From contig NZ_CP097218.1 in NCBI RefSeq assembly GCF_023373525.1, forward strand, positions 62,001-126,000: a stretch of 64,000 bases of DNA, read 5' to 3'. Positions 13,345 through 23,615 of this stretch are shown here, piece by piece. The stretch's first letter is position 1. Each line of letters begins with the position of its first letter. The DNA comes from Brachybacterium kimchii (GTDB lineage: Bacteria; Actinomycetota; Actinomycetes; Actinomycetales; Dermabacteraceae). The notes under the pieces are model-generated. The model was not told the origin of the DNA. It saw only the letters and a list, made by a program, of their open reading frames with translations, and did no database searches. The position numbers and the translations under genes are program-made.

Positions 13345-13350
13345 AGGCTA
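13345..13350 (-). promoter_or_regulatory. Candidate -10 box (TAGCCT) for the SNF2 gene
   Basis: TAGCCT lies seven bases before the ATG at 13337, so transcription would begin at or next to the start codon. GGAGGG also falls in this gap, but only two bases from the ATG, which is too close for a normal ribosome-binding site. This is inferred from spacing only. Confidence 0.4.
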
Positions 13351-13503
13351 CTGCCGCGCGGGCTCCCGCGGCGCCCGTCCACAGCGAGCGACGCGCCACG
13401 TCGGGGGCGTCGCCCAGAGGACCGCGAGCCCCTCGCGGTACCCTGCCCGGGCGGCGCCTCGCGCCGGCACCCAGCTTCCAGCACCCACCCCGAGGAGATC
13501 CCT

Positions 13504-14850
13504 GTGGCACGACTGTTCGGCACCGACGGGGTGCGCGGCACCGCGAACGTGGACATCACCGCGGAGCTCGCGGTCGACCTCTCGGTCGCCGCCGCCCACG
13601 TGCTCGCGACCTTCGGCGCCTTCGACGGCGCGCGCGCCCGGGCGATCGTCGCCCGCGACACCCGCCCGTCGGGCGACTTCCTGAGCGCCGCCGTCTGCGC
13701 GGGCCTCGCCTCCGCGGGCGTCGACGTCGAGGACGCCGGGATCCTCCCCACCCCCGGGCTCGCGCACCTCGTGAAGACCTCGGGCGCGGATCTCGGCGTG
13801 ATGATCTCCGCCTCCCACAACCCCTCGGCCGACAACGGCATCAAGTTCTTCGCGCGCGGCGGCACCAAGCTCCCCGACGAGGTCGAGGACGCGATCGAGG
13901 CGCGACTCGGCGAGCAGTGGCAGCGGCCGCTGGACACCGAGGTCGGCACCATCCGCGACTACGGCGGCGCGGTCGAGCAGTACGTCGAGCACCTGGTCTC
14001 GACGCTCGACGGCCCGCTGACCGGCCTCACCGTCGTCGCCGACTGCGCGAACGGCGCCGCCTCCGAGACGGCGCCCGCAGCCCTGCGCGGCGCCGGCGCG
14101 ACCGTGCACGTGATCGGCGACCGCAGCGACGGCAAGCAGATCAACGAGGACTGCGGCTCGACGCACCTCGAGAAGCTGCAGGCGGCCGTCGTCGAGCACG
14201 GCGCCGACGTCGGCGTGGCCTTCGACGGCGACGCCGATCGCTGCCTCGCGGTCGACGCCCAGGGGCGCGAGATCGACGGCGACCAGATCATGGCGATCCT
14301 CGCCCTGGACCTCAAGGAGCGCGGGCAGCTGCACGACGACGTCCTCGTCGTCACCGTCATGAGCAACCTGGGCTTGAAGATCGCCATGAAGGAGCACGGG
14401 ATCACCCTCGGGCAGACCTCCGTGGGCGACCGCTACGTGCTCGAGGAGATGAACCTGGGCGGCTACTCGCTGGGCGGGGAGCAGTCCGGGCACGTGATCA
14501 TGGCCGCGCACGCCACCACCGGCGACGGCGAGCTGACCGCCCTGCACCTGCTGCAGCGCGTCGCCACGACCGGTCGCAGCGCGCGCGAGCTCGCCGACGT
14601 GATGACCCGACTCCCGCAGGCGCTCATCAACGTCAAGGGGGTCGACAAGGCCCGCGCCTCGATCGACAGGGGCGTGCTCGACGCCGTCGCCGCGGCCGAG
14701 GCCGAGCTCGGCGAGAACGGCCGCGTGCTGCTGCGCCCCTCGGGGACCGAGCCCGTGGTGCGCGTGATGGTCGAGGCCCCGAGCGACGAGGTCGCGACCA
14801 CGGCGGCGGAGAAGCTCGCGGGCGTCGTGCGCGAGCGCCTCTCGCTCTGA
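13504..14850 (+). CDS. glmM: Phosphoglucosamine mutase
   Basis: Interconverts glucosamine-6-phosphate and glucosamine-1-phosphate for UDP-GlcNAc and peptidoglycan synthesis in the cytoplasm. The 448-residue protein starts (V)[11 protein letters not shown], the classic GlmM N-terminus. The phosphoserine loop ISASHNP lies near residue 103, the metal-binding loop FDGDADRC in the middle, and the sugar-phosphate loop RPSGTEP near the end, so all signatures are present. GTG at 13504 is preceded by GAGGAG at six bases and matches the family N-terminus; upstream in-frame codons are not conserved. glmS, which makes its substrate, lies 1.4 kb downstream on the same strand, across the opposing coaA gene. 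Confidence 0.97.
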   Translation: MARLFGTDGVRGTANVDITAELAVDLSVAAAHVLATFGAFDGARARAIVARDTRPSGDFLSAAVCAGLASAGVDVEDAGILPTPGLAHLVKTSGADLGVMISASHNPSADNGIKFFARGGTKLPDEVEDAIEARLGEQWQRPLDTEVGTIRDYGGAVEQYVEHLVSTLDGPLTGLTVVADCANGAASETAPAALRGAGATVHVIGDRSDGKQINEDCGSTHLEKLQAAVVEHGADVGVAFDGDADRCLAVDAQGREIDGDQIMAILALDLKERGQLHDDVLVVTVMSNLGLKIAMKEHGITLGQTSVGDRYVLEEMNLGGYSLGGEQSGHVIMAAHATTGDGELTALHLLQRVATTGRSARELADVMTRLPQALINVKGVDKARASIDRGVLDAVAAAEAELGENGRVLLRPSGTEPVVRVMVEAPSDEVATTAAEKLAGVVRERLSL

Positions 14851-14888
14851 GGGCCCCTGAGGTCCTGGACGCTCCGAGGGCCTGAGGG

Positions 14889-14919
14889 AAGGGGCCGACG
14901 GGATTCCCGTCGGCCCCTT
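14889..14919. terminator. GC-rich hairpin between convergent glmM and coaA
   Basis: A perfect 14-base stem (AAGGGGCCGACGGG against its complement) with a three-base ATT loop sits between the stop codons of two converging genes. There is no real U-tract on either side. It probably serves both directions. Confidence 0.7.
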
Positions 14920-14938
14920 CTCCGTCCTCTCGCGGCCC

Positions 14939-15895
14939 TCAGACCCTGCGCAGCAGGACGCTGCGCACGCGGTGCTCGGCGTCCTTGCGCAGCACGAGGT
15001 CCGCGCGGCCGCGCGTGGGGGCGACGTTCTCCGCGAGGTTCGGGCCGTTGACGTCGTCCCAGATCCGCTCCGCGGTCGCGCGCGCCTCCTGGTCGGTGAG
15101 GCGCGAGTAGCGGTGGAAGTAGGAGCGCGGGTCGGAGAAGGCCGTCTGCCGCAGACGCAGGAAGCGCTCGATGTACCAGCGGCGGATGTCCTCGGTGCGC
15201 GCGTCGACGTAGACGGAGAAGTCGAAGTAGTCGGAGACCGCGACGCCCAGGCGGCCGTCGCTGCGGGGCCGCGGCGGCTGCAGCACGTTGAGCCCCTCGA
15301 TGATGAGCACGTCGGGCCGCTCCACCACCACCTTCTGGTCGGGCACGATGTCGTAGACGAGGTGGGAGTAGACGGGCGCCTCGACGCGCTCGGTGCCCGC
15401 CTTGACCTCCGCGACGAAGCGCAGCAGGGCCTTGCGGTCGTAGCTCTCGGGGAAGCCCTTGCGGTGCAGGATGCCGCGGGCCTCGAGCTCCGCCGTCGGC
15501 AGCAGGAATCCGTCGGTCGTCACCAGCTGCACGTTCGGGGTGTCGGGCCGGCGGGCCATCAGCTCGCGCAGCAGACGACCGGTCGTGGACTTGCCGACCG
15601 CGACCGAGCCCGCCACGCCGATCACGTAGGGAGTGCGCTGCAGGCCCTGGTGGAGGAACCCGCTGCGCGCACGTCGCAGCTCCTGCGCGGAGCCGACCTG
15701 GATGTTGAGCAGGTGCGTGATGGGGCGGTAGACCGCGTCGATCTCCGCGAGGTCCAGCTTGTCGCCCAGCCCCCGCAGCTTCTCGGCGTCCTCGGCGGTG
15801 AGGGGGAGGGGCGTCTGGTCCGACAGTCGCGCCCAGTCCTCGCGGCGGATCTCGTCGAAGGGGGTGAACGACCCGTGGACCGCATGGGATCTCAT
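14939..15895 (-). CDS. coaA: Type I pantothenate kinase
   Basis: Phosphorylates pantothenate in the first committed step of coenzyme A synthesis. The 318-residue protein has the bacterial CoaA layout: an N-terminal helix region (FTPFDEIRREDWARL), the P-loop [12 protein letters not shown] near residue 100, and the motif FLLPTAELEARGILHRKGFPE split across the substrate region, with a C-terminal NLAENVAPTRGRADL. ATG at 15895 is used; ATG at 15913 (adding MEQWLT) is also possible, and neither has a strong ribosome-binding site. An AACAAT element eight bases before 15895 could be a leaderless -10. It converges on glmM and diverges from glmS. It also serves the nearby acpS, which consumes CoA. Confidence 0.95.
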   Translation of the reverse strand: MRSHAVHGSFTPFDEIRREDWARLSDQTPLPLTAEDAEKLRGLGDKLDLAEIDAVYRPITHLLNIQVGSAQELRRARSGFLHQGLQRTPYVIGVAGSVAVGKSTTGRLLRELMARRPDTPNVQLVTTDGFLLPTAELEARGILHRKGFPESYDRKALLRFVAEVKAGTERVEAPVYSHLVYDIVPDQKVVVERPDVLIIEGLNVLQPPRPRSDGRLGVAVSDYFDFSVYVDARTEDIRRWYIERFLRLRQTAFSDPRSYFHRYSRLTDQEARATAERIWDDVNGPNLAENVAPTRGRADLVLRKDAEHRVRSVLLRRV

Positions 15896-16220
15896 GGTCA
15901 GCCATTGTTCCATCGGCCGCGGGGGCCGCGGGCGCGAACCGCGCGGAGCGCAGGAGCCGAGCGCGACGATCACGGGGCGAACGCCGGGACCACGGGGCCG
16001 CGGAGGCGAGCGGCCCTGTACAGGGACGGGTCGGTCGAGGACGAATGGCCGCGCATGACCGTTCCGCTCAGGACCGCGCAGAGGTCCGTGCGCGAATCTG
16101 ACAGGTCGTGCGCACTCCCCGTCAGGGCCGGGCACGGGCCCCTGCGAAGGTGAGCGAGGCCTCCCTCGGACCCGCGTCGCAGGGGGCGCCGCGGGTCCCG
16201 CGCCCGCTAGCGTCGGGGCC
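15896..16220. other. Intergenic region between divergent coaA and glmS
   Basis: About 325 bases without a convincing gene. It must hold both promoters. The only element I can place is the candidate glmS -10 at 16208-16213. No glmS-type ribozyme core or other riboswitch fold is apparent by eye. Confidence 0.5.
16208..16213 (+). promoter_or_regulatory. Candidate leaderless -10 box (TAGCGT) for glmS
   Basis: TAGCGT ends seven bases before the glmS ATG. The start is fixed by the catalytic Met-Cys N-terminus, and no purine-rich ribosome-binding site is present, which supports a leaderless mRNA. Confidence 0.45.
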
Positions 16221-18089
<1,869 letters not shown>

Positions 18090-18092
18090 GGC

Positions 18093-18137
18093 GCGGGGCG
18101 GGGCGCCCGTCCTGCACCCGCTCCGCCCCCGCCCCGC
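18093..18137 (+). terminator. GC-rich inverted repeat after glmS
   Basis: GCGGGGCGGGG at 18093-18103 pairs with CCCCGCCCCGC at 18127-18137 across a 23-base loop. There is no U-tract. It could be a terminator or attenuator between glmS and the acpS operon. Confidence 0.4.
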
Positions 18138-18157
18138 TGCCGTGCACGTTTCGGTGT

Positions 18158-18163
18158 GATACT
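18158..18163 (+). promoter_or_regulatory. Candidate extended -10 box (GATACT) for the acpS operon
   Basis: GATACT, preceded by TGT as in an extended -10, ends six bases before the GTG of acpS. No ribosome-binding site lies between, which fits a leaderless start for the acpS-nnr-alr-tsaE-tsaB-rimI operon. Confidence 0.4.
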
Positions 18164-18169
18164 GCCGGG

Positions 18170-18604
18170 GTGACCCCAGCACAGCTCCCGCCGTCCTCGC
18201 GCGCCTTCGCGCCGCGCGAAGACGGCGTCGTCGTCGGCGTGGGCGTCGACGTCGTGGGCATCGCCCGCCTCGACGCCCTCGCCGCCCGCACTCCCGCCCT
18301 GCTCGATCGTCTGCTCGTGCCGTCCGAGCGCGGGCTCTCGCCCGCCTCGCGCGCGGCGCGCGTCGCCGCGAAGGAGGCGGTGGGCAAGGCGCTCGGCGCG
18401 CCCGGCGACTACTCGTGGCAGGACGTGACCGTCGAGCGCACCGCGGCCGGTCGGCCCTACCTGGTCCTCACCGGTGCGACCCTCGCCGCGGCCGAGCGCC
18501 AGGGCGTCGCCCACCTGCACCTCTCCCTCTCCCACGACGCCGACGTCGCGACGGCCGTGGTCGTCGCCGAGCGCGGCTCCGGACCCCGGACGGTGCCCGC
18601 ATGA
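18170..18604 (+). CDS. acpS: Holo-[acyl-carrier-protein] synthase
   Basis: Transfers 4'-phosphopantetheine from CoA to acyl carrier protein for fatty-acid synthesis. The 144-residue protein carries the AcpS signatures: GVDVVGIARL with the metal-binding Asp, the RVAAKEAVGKALG helix with the catalytic Glu, and LSLSHD near the C-terminus. The first 20 residues (MTPAQLPPSSRAF) form an extension beyond the usual 120-residue family, so a later start is possible. It is the first gene of an operon and overlaps nnr by four bases (ATGA). AcpS enzymes usually do not modify NRPS carrier domains, so the upstream NRPS probably needs a separate Sfp-type enzyme outside the window. Confidence 0.93.
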   Translation: MTPAQLPPSSRAFAPREDGVVVGVGVDVVGIARLDALAARTPALLDRLLVPSERGLSPASRAARVAAKEAVGKALGAPGDYSWQDVTVERTAAGRPYLVLTGATLAAAERQGVAHLHLSLSHDADVATAVVVAERGSGPRTVPA

Positions 18605-20199
18605 TCCGCGCGTTCACCGCCGACCAGGTGCGCGCCGCCGAGGCCCCGCTGCTCGAGGCGGGGGAGCCGCTCATGCAGCGCGCGGCGTTCGCGCTCGCGC
18701 AGCGGGCGCTCGTGCATCTGCGCGGGGGACTCGGAGGACGCGGGGACAAGGGGCCGACGGGGGCCCGGACCGTCGCCGGCGCGCGCGTGCTCGTGCTCGC
18801 GGGGGCGGGGGACAACGGCGGCGACGGCCTGTTCGCCGCCGCCCTGCTGCGACGGCGCGGGGTCGCCGCCGACGCGCTCGCCGTCCTCGGCCGCCACCAC
18901 GAGGCGGGGGCCGAGGCGCTGCGCGCGAGCGGGGGACGCGTGCTCTCCGGCCTCGACGAGCTCTCCGCGCGCGGTCCGATCTCCCTCGTGCTCGATGCGA
19001 TCACCGGCATCGGAGGGCGCCCTGAGCTCTCGCCCGCGCTGCGCGAGCTGCTCGACGCGGTGCGCGGTCTGGACGCCCCGGTGCTCGCGGTCGACGTGCC
19101 GAGCGGCATCGACGCCACCACCGGCGCCGCCGATCCCGGGGCCCTCGCGGCCCGCGAGACCGTGACCTTCGGGGCCGTGAAGACCGGTCTGCTGCTGCCC
19201 GGCGGCGCCGATCTCGCCGGGACCGTGCACCTCGTGGACATCGGCCTCGGCCCACACCTGCCCGCGCGTCCCGCCCTCGAGCGCCTGGAGACCGCGGACG
19301 CCGCGGCGCTCTGGCCCACGCCGGGCCGGGGGGACGACAAGTACTCGCGCGGCGTCGTCGAGATCGCCGCCGGCTCCGAGACCTATCCCGGTGCCGCGGT
19401 GCTCTCGGTCAGCGGCGCCGCCCGGACGGGAGCGGGGATGGTGCGCCTGGATGCCCCGCGCAGCGTGCTCGACCTCGTGCTCGCCCGTCGGCCCGAGGTC
19501 GTCGGGGGCGAGGGGAAGCACCAGGCCCGCGTGGTCGGCTCCGGCGTCCCCGAGGACGATCCGCGCCTCGCGCGCGCCCTCGACGACCTGCGCACCGGAC
19601 ACCGCCCCCACGAGCGGACGAGGCTGCCCGGCGTCGTCGACGCGGGGGCGCTCGCCGCCGTGGGCACGGACGACAGGGGCCGCGGGGGCGATGGGAATGG
19701 GGACCGCGAGGGCGACGGGGCCGGCGCGCTCGACGGTTTCCACCCCGGCGTCGTGCTCACCCCGCACGCCGGGGAGGCGGCGCGGCTGGCACGATCGCTG
19801 CGCATCGACCCCGAGCGGCCCGCGCCGGAACTCGCGCGCGCCCTCGCCGAGGCCACCGGGGCGACCGTCCTGCTCAAGGGAGCTGTGACGATCATCGCCC
19901 CGTCAGACCCCTCGGAGCCCCTGCTGAGCCAGGACGACGCGACCTCGCAGCTCGCCACCGCGGGCGCCGGCGACGTGCTCGGCGGAGTGCTCGGAGCCCT
20001 GCTCGCGGCGGGTCTGCCCGGACCTCGCGCCGCCGCGCTCGCCGCTCTCGTGCACGGCCGTGCCGCCCGCGACGCGGCCCTCGGAGGGACGGCGCCGATC
20101 GCCGCCCTGGACGTCGCCGAGCACGTCCCGCGCGCCGTCGCGACTATCCTTGCCGGGGCCGACCGGAGACCGCCGGCCGACGAGGCAGGAGGAGCATGA
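18601..20199 (+). CDS. nnr: Bifunctional NAD(P)H-hydrate epimerase / ADP-dependent NAD(P)H-hydrate dehydratase
   Basis: Repairs damaged NADH and NADPH hydrates. The 532-residue fusion has an N-terminal YjeF_N epimerase domain (MIRAFTADQVRAAE; VLAGAGDNGGDGLFAAALL near residues 60-80) and a C-terminal ribokinase-like dehydratase domain (KYSRGVVEIAAGSETYPGAA; LTPHAGEAARL; TAGAGDVLGGVLGALLAAG). A short Gly/Asp-rich, low-complexity stretch (GRGGDGNGDREGDGAG, about nt 19675-19725) interrupts the C-terminal domain. It overlaps acpS by ATGA and alr by ATGA, so translation is probably coupled. The acpS-nnr-alr-tsaEB order is common in actinobacteria. Confidence 0.95.
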   Translation: MIRAFTADQVRAAEAPLLEAGEPLMQRAAFALAQRALVHLRGGLGGRGDKGPTGARTVAGARVLVLAGAGDNGGDGLFAAALLRRRGVAADALAVLGRHHEAGAEALRASGGRVLSGLDELSARGPISLVLDAITGIGGRPELSPALRELLDAVRGLDAPVLAVDVPSGIDATTGAADPGALAARETVTFGAVKTGLLLPGGADLAGTVHLVDIGLGPHLPARPALERLETADAAALWPTPGRGDDKYSRGVVEIAAGSETYPGAAVLSVSGAARTGAGMVRLDAPRSVLDLVLARRPEVVGGEGKHQARVVGSGVPEDDPRLARALDDLRTGHRPHERTRLPGVVDAGALAAVGTDDRGRGGDGNGDREGDGAGALDGFHPGVVLTPHAGEAARLARSLRIDPERPAPELARALAEATGATVLLKGAVTIIAPSDPSEPLLSQDDATSQLATAGAGDVLGGVLGALLAAGLPGPRAAALAALVHGRAARDAALGGTAPIAALDVAEHVPRAVATILAGADRRPPADEAGGA

Positions 20200-21629
20200 G
20201 CATCCCGATCCCCGCAGAGGATCCTCGGCACGTGCCCAACAGGGCCGTCGTGGACACCTCGGCGATCACGCACAACACGCGTGTGATCGCCGATTCGCTG
20301 CGCGAGCACACCGCGCTGATGGCCGTGGTCAAGGCCGACGGCTACGGGCACGGCATGCTCAGCGCCGCCCGCGCGGCCGTCGCCGGGGGAGCGACCTGGC
20401 TGGGCGTCGCCCACCCGGCCTCCGCCCTGGCGCTCTCCCGCGCCGGCATCGAGGTGCCGATCTTCAGCTGGCTGTACGAGCCGCGCACCGCCGCCGAGAT
20501 CCTCCCCGCCGTCGTCGCCGAGGGCGTCGAGATCTCCGTGGGCAGCCTCGCGATGCTCAAGATGGTCGCCGACGCCGCCCGCCAGGCCGACCGCCGCGCC
20601 CGCGTCCACGTGAAGATCGACACCGGCATGGGACGCAACGGCGCCCTCCCCGCGAAGCTCGCCGCCATCGGCTCCGCCGCCAGGGAGGACGAGTTCATCC
20701 GCCTCAGCGGGGCCTGGACCCATCTCTCCGCGGCCGACGACCCCGAGGACCCGATGACCGACCAGCAGGTCGAGATCTTCGACTCCGCCTGCGAGGCCCT
20801 CGAGGAGGAGGCGGGACCGATCCCGCTCCAGCACCTCGCGAACACCGCCGCGACCCTCACGCGGCGCGACCTGCACCGCGACATCGTGCGCCCGGGCATC
20901 GGCCTCTACGGCTACCCGCCCGTCGCCACCGATCTCGATCTGCGCCCGGCGCTCACGCTCACCAGCCGGCTCGCCCTCGTGAAGGACGTGCCCGCGGGCC
21001 AGACCGTCGGCTACGGCCACCGCTTCACCACCCCCGCGCCCACCCGGTTGGGCCTGGTCCCGATCGGCTACGCCGACGGGCTGCCGCGCGCCGCCTCCGG
21101 CGGTGTCAGCGTGCTCGTGCGCTCCGACGACGGCGACCACCGCGCCCAGCAGGTCGGACGGATCAGCATGGACCAGATCGTGGTGGACCTGGGATCTGAG
21201 TCCCGGGCCCGCGCGGGCGACGAGGTCGTGCTGTTCGGAGCCGCCCAGGCGCTCGCGCCCCTGGGCGACGACGCGTCCGAGGTCGCCGTGACCCCGCAGT
21301 TCGTCGCCTCTGCGCAGACGGAGGAGGAGCCGGCGCAGGAGACGGGGTCGGATCCCGCGGCGGGCACGGGCGGTCCGACGGATTCCCGGGACGGCGCGGA
21401 GCCGGAGACGACCGCGTCCACCGAGTCGACCGAGGAGACCCAGCCCGCGGAGGCGGGCGACGAGGCCCCATCGGCTCCCGCGCTCGCGGACCTCGATGCC
21501 GCGGACCCCACGCTCCCCGAGAACCATCCGGGCGTCCCGACCGCCGACGACTGGGCGACCGCAGCGGGGACCATCCCCTACGAGATCCTCACCTCTGTCT
21601 CCAACCGCGTGCCGCGGGAGCAGCGCTGA
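20196..21629 (+). CDS. alr: Alanine racemase with a low-complexity insert
   Basis: PLP enzyme that makes D-alanine for peptidoglycan. The PLP lysine is K46 in AVVKADGYGHG. The PLP phosphate region (PGIGLYG), the second catalytic base (VGYGHRF) and IGYADGLPR are all present. The 477-residue protein is about 100 longer than usual because an acidic Ser/Glu/Thr/Pro/Ala-rich stretch (residues about 368-446, nt 21298-21535) interrupts the C-terminal beta-domain just before the conserved end TIPYEILTSVSNRVPR. The insert is in frame and free of stops. It overlaps nnr by four bases and tsaE by one base (TGATG). Function should be retained because all catalytic motifs are intact. Confidence 0.95.
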   Translation: MSIPIPAEDPRHVPNRAVVDTSAITHNTRVIADSLREHTALMAVVKADGYGHGMLSAARAAVAGGATWLGVAHPASALALSRAGIEVPIFSWLYEPRTAAEILPAVVAEGVEISVGSLAMLKMVADAARQADRRARVHVKIDTGMGRNGALPAKLAAIGSAAREDEFIRLSGAWTHLSAADDPEDPMTDQQVEIFDSACEALEEEAGPIPLQHLANTAATLTRRDLHRDIVRPGIGLYGYPPVATDLDLRPALTLTSRLALVKDVPAGQTVGYGHRFTTPAPTRLGLVPIGYADGLPRAASGGVSVLVRSDDGDHRAQQVGRISMDQIVVDLGSESRARAGDEVVLFGAAQALAPLGDDASEVAVTPQFVASAQTEEEPAQETGSDPAAGTGGPTDSRDGAEPETTASTESTEETQPAEAGDEAPSAPALADLDAADPTLPENHPGVPTADDWATAAGTIPYEILTSVSNRVPREQR

Positions 21630-22273
21630 TGAGTGGCGCCGAGCCCGGATCGGGCGTCGCGTCGCTCGCGCTCACCACGACCGGGGCCGGGAGCACCCGC
21701 GACCTCGCGCGACGCCTCGCCGGACTGCTCGGTGCGGGCGATCTGCTCGTGCTCGACGGGCCCCTCGGCGCCGGGAAGACCACCTTCACCCAGGGCCTCG
21801 GCGAGGGACTGGGAGTGCGCGGCCCCGTCGCGTCCCCGACCTTCGTGATCTCCCGGGTCCACCCGAGCGAGGCGGGCGGGCCTGCACTCGTGCACGTGGA
21901 CGCCTACCGGCTCGGCGGCGGCGCGGACATCGACGACCTCGACCTCGACTCCGATCTCTCGGACGCGGTCATGGTCGTCGAGTGGGGACGCGACGTCGTC
22001 GAGCAGCTGAGCGACTCCCACCTGCTCGTCGAGCTCTCCCGCGCGACCGGCGCGGAGGACGCGCAGCCGGACCAGCCGCTCCGGCCATCGCAGTCGGCGC
22101 AGCCGGCGCAGGACACCGCCGCCGGCGACGGCGAGGAGTTCGACGAGCCCCGTGCTCTGACCCTCACCTTCGTCGGGCCCCGATGGGACGACGCGCGGAT
22201 CCGCACGGTCCGCGAGGCGCTCGGGGGCGCGGCATCCAGCACGACCATGACCACGGAAGGGCGCGAGGCATGA
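21629..22273 (+). CDS. tsaE: tRNA t6A biosynthesis ATPase TsaE
   Basis: ATPase partner of TsaB-TsaD in threonylcarbamoyladenosine (t6A37) tRNA modification. The 214-residue protein has the Walker A LDGPLGAGKTTFTQGL near residues 45-60, the switch region SPTFVISRVH, and HVDAYRL with the conserved EWG downstream, all typical of the family. It is longer than the usual 150-160 residues owing to a Gln/Pro/Ala-rich stretch (about residues 143-172) before the C-terminal strand. It starts on the last base of the alr stop codon and overlaps tsaB by ATGA. Confidence 0.95.
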   Translation: MSGAEPGSGVASLALTTTGAGSTRDLARRLAGLLGAGDLLVLDGPLGAGKTTFTQGLGEGLGVRGPVASPTFVISRVHPSEAGGPALVHVDAYRLGGGADIDDLDLDSDLSDAVMVVEWGRDVVEQLSDSHLLVELSRATGAEDAQPDQPLRPSQSAQPAQDTAAGDGEEFDEPRALTLTFVGPRWDDARIRTVREALGGAASSTTMTTEGREA

Positions 22274-22977
22274 TGTGGCTCGGGATCGACACCTCGGGAG
22301 CCGTCGGCGTGGCCGTCGGGGACCGGGAGAGCGGGCGCGTGCTGGCCGTCGGCCAGGACGACCGCGCACGGCACCATGACGAGGTGCTCATGGCCCTCAT
22401 CGACGACACCCTCCGCCGGGCGGGCGGTGGGCGCGCCGACCTCGAGGCCGTCGTCGCCGGACGCGGTCCGGGCCCCTTCACGGGACTGCGCGTGGGTCTC
22501 GTGACCGCGCGCGAGATCGCCTTCGTCCTGGACATCCCGCTGCACGGGCTGTGCTCCCTCGACGCCCTCGCCCTGCAGGCCGCCGAGGAGGCACCCGAGG
22601 CCCGCAGCCTCGCGATCGCGCTCGACGCGCGGCGCCGCGAGGTCTACTGGGCGCGCTACGAGCGGGCCGACGAGACGTCGTCGTCGGCGCCCGGAACGCG
22701 CCTCGACCGGGTCGAGGGACCCGCCGTCTCGGCCCCGGCGGACGTCGCCGAGGAGCTCATGGCCTGCGACGTCGTCGCGGGCTCCGGCGCCCTCCTGCAC
22801 AGCGAGATCCTGCATCCGAACTCCGCGCTCGCCCACGTCGACGCCGGTTCCCTGCTCCACGAGGCCTGGCGCCGCCTCGACGCCGGTGAGGACCTGACCT
22901 CGACCGAGCCCCTCTACCTGCGCGAGCCCGACGCGAAGAAGCCGTCGGCGCGCAAGAGCGCCCTGGGCCGGCGGTGA
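22270..22977 (+). CDS. tsaB: tRNA t6A biosynthesis protein TsaB
   Basis: Actin-like ASKHA-fold protein that scaffolds the t6A complex with TsaD and TsaE. The 235-residue protein starts MMWLGIDTSGAVGVAVGD, the usual TsaB opening. It carries the GRGPGPFTGLRVGL loop and ALDARRREVYWARYE, both characteristic. Two ATG codons in tandem (22270 and 22273) can start it; the first overlaps the tsaE stop. It overlaps rimI by GTGA. The t6A partner TsaD is not next to it here. Confidence 0.95.
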   Translation: MMWLGIDTSGAVGVAVGDRESGRVLAVGQDDRARHHDEVLMALIDDTLRRAGGGRADLEAVVAGRGPGPFTGLRVGLVTAREIAFVLDIPLHGLCSLDALALQAAEEAPEARSLAIALDARRREVYWARYERADETSSSAPGTRLDRVEGPAVSAPADVAEELMACDVVAGSGALLHSEILHPNSALAHVDAGSLLHEAWRRLDAGEDLTSTEPLYLREPDAKKPSARKSALGRR

Positions 22978-23552
22978 CCGAGCCCGCGCCCGAGCGAGCG
23001 CCCGTGTCGGAGTCCGGGGACTTCCCCGAGCAGACGCGGCTGCCCGCGGGGATGCGCCTGCGCGTCGCCACCCTCGAGGACGCCCTGCCGATCGCTGAGC
23101 TCGAGCTGCGGCTGTTCCCCGAGGACGCCTGGACCTTCGACATGGTGCGCGAGGAGATCGCGCACCCCTCCCGCCGCTTCGTCGTCGTCGAGCAGGGGAG
23201 CGGACTCCCGACCGGCGGATCCGCCGACGAGCCCGATGCTCCTGACGCGGCCGGCGAGATCGTCGGCTACGCGGGCGTCATGCTCCTCGGCGACTCGGCC
23301 GACCTCCACACGATCGGCACCACCCTGCCCGGCCGCGGCATCGGGCGAGCCCTGCTCGACTGGTCGCTGCGCGCGACCCGCGAAGGCGGCGCGCGCGCCC
23401 TCGTGCTCGAGGTGCGCGAGGACAACGCGCGCGCCCGCTCCGTCTACGAGACGGCGGGGTTCCAGGACATCGGCCGACGGCCCGGCTACTACCCGGGGCC
23501 CCGCGGCCCGGTCGACGCCCGGGTGATGATCCGCGAGCTCGCGCAGGACTGA
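22974..23552 (+). CDS. rimI: Ribosomal-protein alanine N-acetyltransferase (GNAT)
   Basis: A GNAT acetyltransferase of the RimI type, probably acetylating the N-terminus of ribosomal protein S18. The 192-residue protein has LRVATLEDALPIAELELRLFPEDAW, the acetyl-CoA loop PGRGIGRALLDW (consensus R/Q-x-x-G-x-G/A) and the RimI-type LEVREDNARARSVYETAGF. The first 25 residues are a Pro/Glu-rich extension, and a short Asp/Pro-rich insert lies around residues 76-92. GTG at 22974 overlaps the tsaB stop. This is the last gene of the operon; the next gene converges on it and tsaD does not follow. Confidence 0.92.
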   Translation: MTEPAPERAPVSESGDFPEQTRLPAGMRLRVATLEDALPIAELELRLFPEDAWTFDMVREEIAHPSRRFVVVEQGSGLPTGGSADEPDAPDAAGEIVGYAGVMLLGDSADLHTIGTTLPGRGIGRALLDWSLRATREGGARALVLEVREDNARARSVYETAGFQDIGRRPGYYPGPRGPVDARVMIRELAQD

Positions 23553-23615
23553 CTGACCGGAGGCCCCGGGTGCGGGCCCGCCCACCTGCGGGCCCACCCA
23601 CCTGCGGGCCTGGGA

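Noticed and set aside
11274-14885. A 1203-codon plus-strand open frame crossing the SNF2 gene and glmM.
   Set aside because: It is out of frame with glmM and antisense to SNF2; its composition is typical of a GC-skewed shadow.
15896-16220. A glmS ribozyme upstream of glmS.
   Set aside because: No matching conserved core was seen; these ribozymes occur mainly in Firmicutes, and the start appears leaderless.
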